NCBI GenBank assembly: GCA_934359185.1
Contig: CAKRLE010000001.1
Location: 186,001-250,000, forward strand
Origin: an uncultured Lachnospira sp.
Lineage (GTDB): Bacteria > Bacillota > Clostridia > Lachnospirales > Lachnospiraceae
Length of the DNA: 64,000 nucleotides
Reading direction: 5' to 3'
Of the stretch, positions 1 to 9,355 are shown in pieces (position 1 is the stretch's first letter; the number at the start of each line of letters is the position of its first letter). The notes under the pieces were generated by a model. That model worked only from the letters and a program-made list of their open reading frames with translations. It was not told the DNA's origin and did not search any database. Both the position numbers and the translations under genes were made by a program.

Positions 1-363
1 AAATCTAAGCAAATGATATGCTTCATTATACTTATAATATCCTGAATCCTCAAAAAACTCTTCCCTCTGTGGTTTACTGTAATAACTGTCAGAAGACATC
101 AGATACCACAACACTGACTTATTAACAACATCTTTGCCAGTTGTAAAATTATAATGTGTTGTATCAATATACTTCCTTATATCAGCAGTGGCTCCGCTTT
201 CTTCCCTGACCTCTCTTATCGCCGTCTGTTCATGAGTCTCACCACATTCAACTGTACCTTTAGGAAGTACCCAGCCCTCATACTTGTTCTTATATCTCTT
301 ATAAAGAACAAGTATCTTTCCTCTATATATTACCACACCACCACAGCTTGTTGCCTCTATCAT
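1..363 (-). CDS. Nudix hydrolase, 3' end cut off by the window edge
   Basis: Nudix proteins hydrolyse nucleoside diphosphates linked to another moiety (damaged nucleotides, ADP-sugars, dinucleotide polyphosphates); the substrate cannot be told here. The 121 visible codons contain a textbook Nudix box at about residues 40-62, G-x5-E-x7-REVREESGA, in which the REVxEE residues bind metal. The ATG at 363 has a GGAGG ribosome binding site about seven bases upstream. The reading frame is open to base 1, so the C-terminus lies outside the window. It is the first gene downstream of the PBP gene, 89 bases away. The family call is firm; the function is open. Confidence 0.9.
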   Translation of the reverse strand, partial: MIEATSCGGVVIYRGKILVLYKRYKNKYEGWVLPKGTVECGETHEQTAIREVREESGATADIRKYIDTTHYNFTTGKDVVNKSVLWYLMSSDSYYSKPQREEFFEDSGYYKYNEAYHLLRF

Positions 364-452
364 TGCAATTCCTCCTGTTATCAGGTGCGACTTTCTTTTA
401 TTAATTATACAACCCACTTACAGCCTTGGCAACCATTATTTCCCTGTGTATA

Positions 453-1865
453 TCAGTTAAAATATGCATCTAAAACAGCTTTTGCAACATATGTTGACGA
501 TGAACCCATATATCCTCCCTCCAATATAACACATATAGATATCTCAGGATTATCATATGGGGCAAACCCGATAAACCATGAATGTGCCAGACCACTGTTA
601 TCATACTGTGCTGTTCCAGTCTTACCTGCCGCCTCATAGCTCGTCCACTTTAATGCAGGTGCGGTACCATCTGTCACAACACTCCTGCACAATGATGCAA
701 TATAAGCAGCTTCTTCTTCGGTGCATACCGAAGCCTTTGCCACAGGATTATTGACCTTAAGCACATTGCCATCTGATGACTGAACCTGCATAACCACATA
801 AGGATTCATCATAATTCCTTTGTTAGCTATTGCTGATATAATCATAAGATTATGTATAGGACTTACCATTGTTTTACCCTGACCAATACATGTCTCCTGA
901 ATCTCACTTATACTTGATGATGAATCAAGGGTAAAACTGCTGATTGCTGCATCCAGTCCTGTTCCCAGATTTTTATTAAACCCAAAGCTTTCACATAACT
1001 GCTTAAATTTATCCAGTTTAAGTTCAAAGCCAATAGTAGAAAAAAATGAATTACATGAATTAGCAAATGCCCGCGTAAGATTTTCAACTCCATGCACAGT
1101 TTCATCCGCACATGGAATTGTAGTTCCACCGCTCACATAAGCATTTCCCGTACACTCATATTCAAACTGCTCATAGTCACTATAATCCCTTATAAATTCA
1201 AGTGCTGTCAGAACTTTAAATGTTGAACCTGGCGCATACAGTCCATTGACAGCCCTGTTAAGCAGCACAGAATCACCACTGTCGTATGAAAGCCAGATGT
1301 TATAATCAGTTCCAGCCATATTAGGATCAAAATCAGGTTTAGAAACCATCGCCAGAATTTTTCCAGTTGATGGCTCCATTGCAATAACAGCTCCTTTGTT
1401 ATTGCCTAATGCATCATATGCTGCTTTTTGCAGCTTGGGATTGATTGTTGTAACAACATCATTGCCTGTGCTCTTTTGTCCCTTCAATTCATTAGACAGC
1501 TCTTTAATTATATTCCCATCTGTCGATAATAATTCATAATTTGACTGACCTTCTACGCCGCTTTTCGACATATTAAGTCCTACAACATGACAATACATCT
1601 TTCCATATGGGTAATATCTGTACTCATTCCCCTCTGAGTCTGCCTTTGTCTGTGCAAGAATTGTACCATCAGATGCCAGTATACTTCCACGTACAACTTT
1701 TTCAGATAAAACATCTATTCTTTTATTATATGCATTGTTAACGACTGTATCTGCCTTAAATACTGTAAAATAGACAAGATACGCAGCCATCATAAGAAAA
1801 AGTCCAATAAATATAAATGATATTACATTAGTTTCCCTGTTTCTCAAGCCTTTTTTATGACTCAT
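453..1865 (-). CDS. Penicillin-binding protein, transpeptidase (PBP2/PbpA-like)
   Basis: Class B type peptidoglycan D,D-transpeptidase of about 470 residues, anchored by one N-terminal membrane helix (about residues 12-35). All three active-site motifs are present: STFK (about 214-217, nucleophilic serine), SCN (about 270-272) and KTGT (about 415-418). It is shorter than the long class B PBPs and matches the PbpA type that pairs with a RodA/FtsW protein; the FtsW-like gene lies just upstream, seven bases away. An in-frame upstream start at 1922 would overlap that gene. I chose the ATG at 1865 because AAAGGAAAG precedes it. Its role in elongation, division or sporulation cannot be decided from sequence. 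Confidence 0.92.
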   Translation of the reverse strand: MSHKKGLRNRETNVISFIFIGLFLMMAAYLVYFTVFKADTVVNNAYNKRIDVLSEKVVRGSILASDGTILAQTKADSEGNEYRYYPYGKMYCHVVGLNMSKSGVEGQSNYELLSTDGNIIKELSNELKGQKSTGNDVVTTINPKLQKAAYDALGNNKGAVIAMEPSTGKILAMVSKPDFDPNMAGTDYNIWLSYDSGDSVLLNRAVNGLYAPGSTFKVLTALEFIRDYSDYEQFEYECTGNAYVSGGTTIPCADETVHGVENLTRAFANSCNSFFSTIGFELKLDKFKQLCESFGFNKNLGTGLDAAISSFTLDSSSSISEIQETCIGQGKTMVSPIHNLMIISAIANKGIMMNPYVVMQVQSSDGNVLKVNNPVAKASVCTEEEAAYIASLCRSVVTDGTAPALKWTSYEAAGKTGTAQYDNSGLAHSWFIGFAPYDNPEISICVILEGGYMGSSSTYVAKAVLDAYFN

Positions 1866-1872
1866 CAGAATA

Positions 1873-3219
1873 TCACTTTCCTTTTTTCGCTTTTCTTGCT
1901 TTTTCATAAACATCAACCTCATCCTGTCTCATATTATACATTCCATTAATAATTGCAAATATAATAAGAGAGCTCAACATTGAACTTCCGCCATAGCTCA
2001 CAAATGGAAGTGTAACACCTGTCATAGGAATCATTTTCATTGCCCCGCCAACAGTAAGGAATACCTGGAATGCATATGTAACACCTAATCCAACAGCTAC
2101 AAGCCTGTAAAATAGAGTTTTACATCTTGATGCAATATTCATCATAAGAATCAGATTATTAAGGCATATAAGTATCAGACAAACTGCAAATATTACGCCA
2201 AATTCCTCAACTATGGCAGAAAATATAAAATCCTTCTGCACAACAGGAATCTTATCCGGCATCCCCTGGCAAAGTCCAAATCCGAACCATGAACCCATAC
2301 CAATTGAAAATAATGACTGACATATCTGATATCCACTCGAATCAATTGTAGTCCATGGATTTTTCCAAATATTAACACGCTGTCTTATATGTGCAAAAAG
2401 CCTGTATGCTATGACTGAGGCAGCAGCACATGATGCTATCCCATATAACATATAATCAACTCTCTTTGTTGCTACATAAAGCATACATACATACACTACA
2501 AAAAATATAAGTGCCGCTCCCAAATCCTTAGATAACACTAATATAATTACATGTATTGCAGCCATAGCTGTCGTTATCAGAGTCTGCTTTAAATCAATTG
2601 CCTTATTAAACATAGAAGCAATGAACATGACATACAAAATCTTGACAAACTCTCCAGGCTGTACTGATACTGATCCTATAGTAAGTACAAGATTAGCCCC
2701 ATAAACCTGATTAGAAAACAGTACTACAATAAGCAGTACAAGTCCTGTAATACAATATGCCCATCCCATATTTCTGAAGCTTTTAACTTTCTTTATAAGC
2801 CATGGAATAAAGAAACATATAATAGTTGAAGCACACGTTATAATAAACTGCTTTACGCATTTGTTGTAATCAAGTCTTGCTATCACAACAAATCCTACAG
2901 CAATAAGCATGCACATATTGTTAACCAGTAACCTTGATGCTTTCTGGTATAATATATCGAATACAGCAATAACCATAAAAAGATATATTATCTGTGCAAA
3001 ATACAATATGAGATAATTAACATTCTCATCATTGTTAATATAAAGGATGAAATATCCCAGAAGATGTATAGCAAACATAAACAGGTTCTGGAAAATGTAC
3101 ACTGTTCTTTTCTTTTCTTCATTTTTAACAGATGCTCCATAATATGACACAGCTGTATAAAAAGCCATTATAAAAGCAAATGCATATTTAGATAGTTCAA
3201 TTAATACTATACGCATCAT
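1873..3219 (-). CDS. FtsW/RodA/SpoVE family peptidoglycan polymerase
   Basis: Polytopic SEDS-family membrane protein of 448 residues that polymerises lipid II glycan strands together with a partner class B PBP. Hydrophobic helices fill the protein, and the C-terminal SEDS signature TGVTLPFVSYGGSSML is intact near residue 405. The partner PBP gene follows directly, as in rodA-pbpA pairs. The start overlaps the stop of the U32 gene (ATGATG over TGA at 3216-3219), so the two are probably translationally coupled. FtsW, RodA and SpoVE cannot be separated reliably without a tree, so no symbol is given. Confidence 0.92.
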   Translation of the reverse strand: MMRIVLIELSKYAFAFIMAFYTAVSYYGASVKNEEKKRTVYIFQNLFMFAIHLLGYFILYINNDENVNYLILYFAQIIYLFMVIAVFDILYQKASRLLVNNMCMLIAVGFVVIARLDYNKCVKQFIITCASTIICFFIPWLIKKVKSFRNMGWAYCITGLVLLIVVLFSNQVYGANLVLTIGSVSVQPGEFVKILYVMFIASMFNKAIDLKQTLITTAMAAIHVIILVLSKDLGAALIFFVVYVCMLYVATKRVDYMLYGIASCAAASVIAYRLFAHIRQRVNIWKNPWTTIDSSGYQICQSLFSIGMGSWFGFGLCQGMPDKIPVVQKDFIFSAIVEEFGVIFAVCLILICLNNLILMMNIASRCKTLFYRLVAVGLGVTYAFQVFLTVGGAMKMIPMTGVTLPFVSYGGSSMLSSLIIFAIINGMYNMRQDEVDVYEKARKAKKGK

Positions 3220-5600
3220 TCAACTCCTGTAATAAGGTGTGCCTTAAATCTTTCATGTAAATTATCTCTGAAGCTTTCAGCCTGTATAATCCTGTCCTTA
3301 TGCCAGTTATACTCGCTTCTTATATAATCAGGTGCAATATTTTTAACAATATCACTATCCCTGTCAACCTCAAGTCTTTCTGAATTAAACATCAGGCTGT
3401 AGCAGTAATCGCATTTACTGAGGATATTATAAGACAAATCCCGTCTTTTATCATTAATTGTTATTATTCCACCAGCTTTATCGCACAATCCATATGTCCT
3501 TCTCACGCACTGCTTTGATACCATTACAGGAATATCAGAGCTTATTATAAGTTCCACATCACAGTCTGTATCAAGCATATTAAGCTCTTTAATGGTAAGT
3601 TCATATGGGAAGGTGATTCTTATCAGACTAAGATTACTGTTGTTTACAACCTCTTTAAGCATATTATATGCCATATTGTTCCAGCAGTACATATTAGCAT
3701 CTGTTACAACCTTTGAACCAGGCACAAGCTTTCCAAGTATGCCAAGTTCTTCCAGGTTACGTACCAAAAATGTATCAATTCCTATATCAGCACACTTTTT
3801 TATAAGTTCTTTGATTCTTCCGTGATCCTGCATAGTTATAATATGTGGAAGAGCTGCGATTATATCAACATTACGCTTTTGTATATCTTTTACAGCATTA
3901 ATTCCATGTTCTGTTAGTACCTCGCGCTCTATATACAGTGCAGACAATTCGTAACCTGCATCAAGCATTGCAGATACATCTTTAATCTGCTCTTCTCCAG
4001 ATACAAGAAGTGTACTATGTATAACCTTATTTTCTTTACTGCGGTTGTTTAAAACATTGTGTGCATTTATGTTACAAGGCTTATATACCCTTCTGTATGA
4101 ATCAAGTATTATATGTGTAAGTTCTTCTATTCCCTGTCTTCTTATTTCATTAATCCACGCAACAGGAAGAAATACATCACCATCAATTATAACCTCGACA
4201 TTACCTGGAACAAATGATGTATTGCCAAGCTTGCAAAGCTTTTCCCTGACAGCCTCTGGCTGTGCTGATGATTTCACTGCCGCCTCTGCTTCTGCCCCAT
4301 AAACAACCGCTTCATAACCCATTGAACATAGTCTTAATCTTACAGGTTTTCCCTGTGATACATACATGTCCATATCGACAGACGCATTGCCGTTCTTTGT
4401 ATTATCAACATACTCATCAATAACCTTCTGGGTTATTTTATTATTTCTCATTCTGAATATTGTTCTGCCTTTATACAGAGGATATTTTCTTGGCAGATTG
4501 ACAACGAACATCTCACCAGCCTTATAACTTCCACCGCTTGAAAACGAATTATCCACATCTATCTCAAATACATCCTGTGGATTAATGTCTCTTAAAGCCT
4601 TGAATGTTATCCTGCCATTAACATTTTCCTTAACTACCAATGCTGGTGTTCCCATGTGGTTAGGGCGCTCTGTGCTCATCATTGTCCTGCCCTTTTTCTC
4701 TTTGTAATAGCCTGTTGTAAAACCACCTCTGTTGTATATGTCCATAAGTTCTTCTACATCCGAATCATTGACCTTATAGCCTTTTCTTCCTTTGGCAAGG
4801 TACATGTCAACGTATCTGCGATAGATATTCGTAACCTCTGATGCATAAGTGACATTCTTCATTCTTCCTTCAATCTTTAAAGAATATACACCTGCATCTA
4901 TAACATCTGGCAGCACCTTTAACGCACACATGTCCTTAGGACTTAACGGATAATTCTGTTTATCATTATTAATTCTATTAGAATTATTGTATACATCATA
5001 TGCCAAACGACAGCTCTGGGCACACCTGCCCCTGTTGCCGCTCCTGTTTCCATTCATGCTGCTTAACAGGCACTGTCCTGAATAACAATAACAGAGTGCT
5101 CCATGCACAAATGACTCAATCTCAATATCAACACTATCATGTATTTCCCTGATTTCATCAGCTGTAAGTTCTCTTGCAGTAACGATTCTTGAAGCCCCCA
5201 TATTCTTTAGAATTGCAGCACCACAGCTTCCTGTTATTGTCATCTGTGTACTCGCATGAAGTGCCAGTTCTGGAAATTCCTGTCTTAGTAAATTAAACAC
5301 TCCAAAATCCTGTACTATGGCAGCATCAAGTCCGGCTTCATAATATGGCTTCATATATTCCACAAGGCTTTTATTAATTTCATTCTCTTTAAGAAGCGTA
5401 TTAACTGTAAGATATATCCTAGAACCTCTTATATGAGCAAAATCAATAGCTTCAAGCATCTCTTCCCTGTTGAGATTGCCAGCATATGCCCTTGCCCCGA
5501 ACATATCCCCGCCAAGATAGACAGCATCTGCTCCCGCTCTTATAACAGCCTTGCATATATCAAGCGAACCCGCTGGCGCAAGCACTTCAACTTTTCTCAT
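3216..5600 (-). CDS. Peptidase U32 family protein (RlhA/TrhP-like)
   Basis: U32 proteins are annotated as collagenase-like peptidases, but studied bacterial members (RlhA, TrhP) act in hydroxylation of rRNA or tRNA bases. The N-terminal TIM-barrel-like part begins MRKVEVLAPAGS, and the U32 signature with its cysteines is intact at about residues 163-181 (Cys170, Cys172, Cys177), followed by Cys193 and Cys197. These cysteines probably bind an Fe-S cluster. At 794 residues it belongs to the long form with a C-terminal DUF3656-type extension. The ATG at 5600 was chosen because GGAG lies six bases upstream; earlier in-frame starts lack a site. Substrate unknown here. Confidence 0.88.
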   Translation of the reverse strand: MRKVEVLAPAGSLDICKAVIRAGADAVYLGGDMFGARAYAGNLNREEMLEAIDFAHIRGSRIYLTVNTLLKENEINKSLVEYMKPYYEAGLDAAIVQDFGVFNLLRQEFPELALHASTQMTITGSCGAAILKNMGASRIVTARELTADEIREIHDSVDIEIESFVHGALCYCYSGQCLLSSMNGNRSGNRGRCAQSCRLAYDVYNNSNRINNDKQNYPLSPKDMCALKVLPDVIDAGVYSLKIEGRMKNVTYASEVTNIYRRYVDMYLAKGRKGYKVNDSDVEELMDIYNRGGFTTGYYKEKKGRTMMSTERPNHMGTPALVVKENVNGRITFKALRDINPQDVFEIDVDNSFSSGGSYKAGEMFVVNLPRKYPLYKGRTIFRMRNNKITQKVIDEYVDNTKNGNASVDMDMYVSQGKPVRLRLCSMGYEAVVYGAEAEAAVKSSAQPEAVREKLCKLGNTSFVPGNVEVIIDGDVFLPVAWINEIRRQGIEELTHIILDSYRRVYKPCNINAHNVLNNRSKENKVIHSTLLVSGEEQIKDVSAMLDAGYELSALYIEREVLTEHGINAVKDIQKRNVDIIAALPHIITMQDHGRIKELIKKCADIGIDTFLVRNLEELGILGKLVPGSKVVTDANMYCWNNMAYNMLKEVVNNSNLSLIRITFPYELTIKELNMLDTDCDVELIISSDIPVMVSKQCVRRTYGLCDKAGGIITINDKRRDLSYNILSKCDYCYSLMFNSERLEVDRDSDIVKNIAPDYIRSEYNWHKDRIIQAESFRDNLHERFKAHLITGVE

Positions 5601-5636
5601 TATATTCTCCATTTCATAATCACACTTTAAGGAAAT

Positions 5637-5668
5637 AAACCTGCAATTTGCGGACAAATCACAGGTTT
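5637..5668 (-). terminator. Hairpin downstream of zapA
   Basis: On the minus strand AAACCTGTGATTTG pairs with CAAATTGCAGGTTT around a four-base loop and runs into TATTT. It lies between the zapA stop and the U32 start, so it may end or attenuate the zapA transcript. The U-tract is weak, so readthrough is likely. Confidence 0.6.
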
Positions 5669-5680
5669 AAAAATAATTTA

Positions 5681-6082
5681 TTATTTGGCATTAAGTTCTG
5701 TCTCAAGCTTAACTATATTCTTCTGGTATTTATTAATCTCTTTTTTAAGTTCTTCAACTTCTTTGGCTGCGGTATCTGCCTTTATCTGTGCAGCGATAAG
5801 TTCATGTTTAAGATCATATATCTCTTTATCCTTATCCTCTATCTCCTCTGACAAACTGTCTCCAAGCTTCTTAGCTTTAAAATAATCATCAGCGATATTA
5901 AGATACATAAGGTTAGCCCTCATCTCGGATGATAATCTTCTATATGAATCTTCCCTGTTATATTCAGACATCTTGCCATTAATATAGCTGGCAACTTTCT
6001 GAAGATACTCTTCGCTCTCGTAGCCACTGACTGTAAATACCTTTCCGCCAATAACTACATCTGTATTATTCTTTGATGCCAT
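5681..6082 (-). CDS. zapA: Cell division protein ZapA
   Basis: ZapA binds FtsZ and bundles protofilaments at the division ring. This 133-residue protein has the ZapA N-terminal head (about residues 8-60, with GYESEEYLQKVASYINGKM) and a long C-terminal coiled coil rich in Glu and Lys (about 75-130). The head starts with the usual VVIGGKVFTVSG strand pair. GGGAGG lies upstream of the ATG at 6082, and a sigma-A-like promoter sits at 6119-6148. It neighbours FtsW/PBP genes, consistent with division, and ruvB is upstream. The length fits Firmicutes ZapA with an extended coil. Confidence 0.9.
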   Translation of the reverse strand: MASKNNTDVVIGGKVFTVSGYESEEYLQKVASYINGKMSEYNREDSYRRLSSEMRANLMYLNIADDYFKAKKLGDSLSEEIEDKDKEIYDLKHELIAAQIKADTAAKEVEELKKEINKYQKNIVKLETELNAK

Positions 6083-6118
6083 GACATCCTCCCTATGTAA
6101 AACACAAATACTTGTTAT

Positions 6119-6148
6119 ATTATATCATAAAAAGCTATACATGTTCAA
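6119..6148 (-). promoter_or_regulatory. Putative sigma-A promoter of zapA
   Basis: Minus-strand TTGAAC (6143-6148), 18-base spacer, TATAAT (6119-6124), about 37 bases upstream of the zapA start. It overlaps the 3' end of ruvB, so zapA could also be transcribed from upstream. Confidence 0.5.
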
Positions 6149-7130
6149 TACCTAGATTTTGATAGGCAAGTTCTGTTGCAACTCTTCCTCTCGGAGTCCT
6201 GTTAATAAACCCATTCTGTATAAGATATGGCTCATATACATCCTCCAAAGTTCCATAATCTTCTCCTATAGATGCTGCAAGAGTCTCTATTCCAACAGGT
6301 CCTCCAGAATACTTGTTAATGATTGTTGACAAAATCAACCTGTCATTGCGGTCAAGCCCATCCTTATCCACATCTAAAAGATTAAGTGAGTAGTCTGCCA
6401 CGTCACCTGTAATTCTTCCATCATACTTAACCTGAGCAAAATCTCTCACACGCTTTAACAGTCTGTTAGCAAGTCTTGGGGTTCCACGTGACCGTCTTGC
6501 AAGCTCCATGGCTCCCTGCTCATCTATATCCACGCCAAGGCATCCTGCAGACCTTATTATTATTGTCTCAAGCTCCTTTACTGTATAATACTCAAGATGA
6601 TTAACAACACCAAATCTGTCTCTCAATGGAGCTGATAAAAGCCCTGCTCTTGTTGTTGCTCCTACAAGCGTAAATTTTGGCAGCTCAAGTCTTATTGATC
6701 TTGCCGTGGCTCCTTTCCCTATCATAATATCTATCTGATAATCCTCCATCGCAGGATAAAGGACTTCTTCCACCTGGCGGTTGAGTCTGTGGATTTCATC
6801 CACAAACAAGACATCTCCCTCTGAGAGATTGTTAAGGATTGCAGCCATCTCACCTGGTTTTTCTATGGCAGGTCCGGAAGTCACCTTAATATGTGTTCCC
6901 ATCTCATTTGCAATGATTCCTGCAAGTGTCGTTTTACCAAGTCCCGGCGGACCATAGAACAGAACATGGTCTAATGCATCATTACGTTCCTTTGCTGCCT
7001 CTATATACACTTTGAGATTGCGCTTGACCTTTTCCTGTCCCACATAATCTTCAAGCTTTAATGGTCTTAAATTATTCTCAGTCTTAACATCTTCCTCGAT
7101 AATCTCAGTTGATATAATTCTCTTCTCCAT
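6135..7130 (-). CDS. ruvB: Holliday junction branch migration helicase RuvB
   Basis: Hexameric AAA+ motor that drives branch migration of Holliday junctions with RuvA. The 331 residues carry Walker [10 protein letters not shown] (60-68), Walker [10 protein letters not shown] (106-114), the sensor/arginine-finger stretch [18 protein letters not shown] (about 158-175) and the C-terminal winged helix ending GRVATELAY. Length is normal. ruvA lies 19 bases upstream, the usual ruvAB operon; no ruvC is in the window, as is usual for Firmicutes. Confidence 0.98.
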   Translation of the reverse strand: MEKRIISTEIIEEDVKTENNLRPLKLEDYVGQEKVKRNLKVYIEAAKERNDALDHVLFYGPPGLGKTTLAGIIANEMGTHIKVTSGPAIEKPGEMAAILNNLSEGDVLFVDEIHRLNRQVEEVLYPAMEDYQIDIMIGKGATARSIRLELPKFTLVGATTRAGLLSAPLRDRFGVVNHLEYYTVKELETIIIRSAGCLGVDIDEQGAMELARRSRGTPRLANRLLKRVRDFAQVKYDGRITGDVADYSLNLLDVDKDGLDRNDRLILSTIINKYSGGPVGIETLAASIGEDYGTLEDVYEPYLIQNGFINRTPRGRVATELAYQNLGIEHV

Positions 7131-7149
7131 CTGACGCCCTCATTACAAT

Positions 7150-7761
7150 TTAAAATAATGCAAGTTTTTTCAATGCACGCTTTAAAATTTCTTCTGAATC
7201 AAGCTCATCTGCATTCTCAACTTCTCTTACAGCCTTCATTGCTTCTGTGCTTCCGTAGCCTAAGCTTACAAGAGCTTCAACTGCTTCATTCTTAGCCACA
7301 AGCACATCATCTGTCTTAACAGCATTAACACCGCTGCTATAAGACTCAAACGCCTCTTCCAGCTTGATTTTATCCTTCAGTTCCAAAATAAGTTTCTGTG
7401 CGGTCTTGCTTCCAATTCCCGGAGCTGTCGATATAAGCCTGGTATCATCTGAAAGTATTGCAAATCTTAAATCATCTGGCGATATTGTTGAAAGAATCGC
7501 CAATGCACCTTTAGGACCTATTCCGTTAACATTGATAAGCATTTTGAATATATTAAGGTCATCTCTTGTCAAAAACCCAAATAAACTATGTGCATCCTCT
7601 CTTATCTGTAGATACGTATACACCTTGACCTCATCACCTATTGATGAAAAAGATGATATAACTGTCGCTGGCACATGTATATTGAACCCTATTCCGTTGT
7701 TCTCAACAACAATGATACCATCATCTGCTTCTGTAAGTTTTCCTTTTATATATGAAATCAT
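7150..7761 (-). CDS. ruvA: Holliday junction DNA-binding protein RuvA
   Basis: RuvA tetramers bind the four-way junction and load RuvB. The 203 residues show the N-terminal OB fold (MISYIKGKLTEADDGIIVVENNGIGF), two helix-hairpin-helix motifs (NGIGPKGALAILS and APGIGSKTAQKLILELK) and the C-terminal RuvB-binding UBA-like domain (ALVSLGYGSTEAMKAV). Length is normal. The gene is directly followed by ruvB; the upstream DUF815 gene ends 50 bases before it, so one transcript is likely. Confidence 0.98.
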   Translation of the reverse strand: MISYIKGKLTEADDGIIVVENNGIGFNIHVPATVISSFSSIGDEVKVYTYLQIREDAHSLFGFLTRDDLNIFKMLINVNGIGPKGALAILSTISPDDLRFAILSDDTRLISTAPGIGSKTAQKLILELKDKIKLEEAFESYSSGVNAVKTDDVLVAKNEAVEALVSLGYGSTEAMKAVREVENADELDSEEILKRALKKLALF

Positions 7762-7811
7762 ATCTGTTACTCTTTATCCATTCTATATTAATATGTATCT
7801 ATTCTAACATA

Positions 7812-9119
7812 TTATTGTTCCATTCCCAAACAATAATTAACAAATTGCTGCGCTGTTCTTCCAGAAATTCCACCATGGCTTAATTCCCACTTGTTGGCTT
7901 CCTGCTTTAACTTTTCATCTGACATAGTAACTCCGCTTTTTCTTGCAAGATTAATTACTATATCAAAATATTCCTGCTGGCTTGGCTTAGAATAGCATAT
8001 CTGACATCCAAACCTGTTGACAAGCGACATCTTCTCCTCCATTGTATCTGACTTATGCATGCCATTATTAACTTCCATATCATTTCTGTCATTCCATGTC
8101 TCTTTGATAAGATGGCGTCTGTTAGATGTTGCATATATAAGGATATTATCCGGTTTAGTCTCAACGCCTCCCTCGATAACAGCCTTTAAGAATTTATATT
8201 CAATTTCAAATTCTTCAAATGATAAATCATCCATATATATAATAAACTTATAGTTACGATTCTTAATTCTGGCAATAACTTCTGAAAGATCTTTAAACTG
8301 ATGTTTGTATATCTCAATCATTCTAAGTCCCTGGTCATAATACTGGTTGACAATTGCCTTGATACTTGTAGACTTACCTGTTCCGCTGTCACCAAACAGC
8401 AGACAGTTATTAGCCTTTCTTCCTGCAACAAATGCTTCTGTATTGTCAACAAGCTTCTTTTTTTGTATCTCATATCCAACAAGATCATCCAGGGTAACCT
8501 TATCCATATTATTAATAGGATTAAATCTGACACTTCCATCTGGATTATTACTTATTCTGAAAGCCTTATTAAGACCAAACATGCCAACGCCATAATCTTT
8601 ATAAAATCCTGTTACTGCTTCAAAAAACTTTTCATCCGAATCTGCATCAGCAAGCTTTCTGCTCAATGCCTGAACCTTCTCACTGACATTAGCATTGTAC
8701 ATAAGCTCTTTCTTACATATCGCCTTGTAATTAGTAAGAATACTAAAACAATCTATTCCAAGCTCTCTTTCAATCTCAGTGAAATCATAGTGGAAAAGTA
8801 TTCTGTAATTATGAAAGTCATTAAGTGCAAATGTATTGACACTTCCATCACTAGCACCGACTTTCTCACATGTTATACTGAATGGATTTTCAGTTGTAAT
8901 AAGCAAAAATGTAAGATAATTCTGCCACAGATTGCCATCAAAGCCATAATCAGTTGCAACTGCAAGTATATGTTTAACCTGCGTATATATAAGACCTGTA
9001 AGTTCAGCCTTACTGCTTCCTCCATTCTCAAACCTTCTGAAGATATCTGCAAGCTGCATCAATATAGCATTATTATCCATATCCCCATATATTATTAAAT
9101 TAGAAACTTCCTTATACAT
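7812..9119 (-). CDS. DUF815-type AAA+ ATPase
   Basis: P-loop ATPase of 435 residues whose arrangement fits the DUF815 family: an N-terminal helical part of about 200 residues, then Walker A GDSGTGKST (243-251) and Walker B IIYMDDLSF (about 294-302), followed by an RFG sensor/arginine-finger region near residue 365. Biological function of the family is unsettled. AAGGAAGG precedes the ATG at 9119, and a good promoter lies at 9206-9233. It is the first gene of a leftward run that continues into ruvAB. A long plus-strand frame inside it (8301-9098) is a shadow. Confidence 0.82.
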   Translation of the reverse strand: MYKEVSNLIIYGDMDNNAILMQLADIFRRFENGGSSKAELTGLIYTQVKHILAVATDYGFDGNLWQNYLTFLLITTENPFSITCEKVGASDGSVNTFALNDFHNYRILFHYDFTEIERELGIDCFSILTNYKAICKKELMYNANVSEKVQALSRKLADADSDEKFFEAVTGFYKDYGVGMFGLNKAFRISNNPDGSVRFNPINNMDKVTLDDLVGYEIQKKKLVDNTEAFVAGRKANNCLLFGDSGTGKSTSIKAIVNQYYDQGLRMIEIYKHQFKDLSEVIARIKNRNYKFIIYMDDLSFEEFEIEYKFLKAVIEGGVETKPDNILIYATSNRRHLIKETWNDRNDMEVNNGMHKSDTMEEKMSLVNRFGCQICYSKPSQQEYFDIVINLARKSGVTMSDEKLKQEANKWELSHGGISGRTAQQFVNYCLGMEQ

Positions 9120-9205
9120 AGATCAAACCTTCCTTTAAATATATTTTTTTGTATTTATAGGCATTGAAACTTTTCAAAGTCATTTATCGTAAATACTTAT
9201 ATCTT

Positions 9206-9233
9206 ATAATATAATAATAGTTGTTTTTGTCAA
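9206..9233 (-). promoter_or_regulatory. Putative sigma-A promoter of the DUF815-ruvAB run
   Basis: Minus-strand TTGACA (9228-9233), 16-base spacer and TATTAT (9206-9211), about 90 bases upstream of the start at 9119. It is back to back with the plus-strand promoter at 9250-9277. Confidence 0.6.
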
Positions 9234-9249
9234 ACACTTTAATTTTCTA

Positions 9250-9277
9250 TTGACACAAAAAAAAGTAATGATATAAT
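9250..9277 (+). promoter_or_regulatory. Putative sigma-A promoter of the GT2 gene
   Basis: TTGACA (9250-9255), 16-base spacer, TATAAT (9272-9277): both hexamers match consensus. The predicted transcription start near 9284 coincides with the first base of a hairpin followed by a U-rich tract (9284-9315), leaving a leader of about 70 bases before the ATG at 9356. Confidence 0.72.
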
Positions 9278-9283
9278 GACTAG

Positions 9284-9315
9284 AGACTTTAAAAAAAGTC
9301 TTATTTTTTGTTTTT
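9284..9315 (+). promoter_or_regulatory. Hairpin with U-rich tail at the 5' end of the GT2 leader
   Basis: AGACTTT (9284-9290) pairs with AAAGTCT (9295-9301) and is followed by TATTTTTTGTTTTT. It looks like an intrinsic terminator placed at the expected +1 of the transcript. It could instead be a 5' stabilising stem or an attenuator. Confidence 0.5.
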
Positions 9316-9355
9316 AGACAAGATTTTGGTTTATCCACGTATGAGAGGAATTACA

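Noticed and set aside
8301..9098. Long plus-strand reading frame (265 codons) opposite the DUF815 gene
   Set aside because: No ribosome binding site or known motif; the minus strand has a complete P-loop ATPase.
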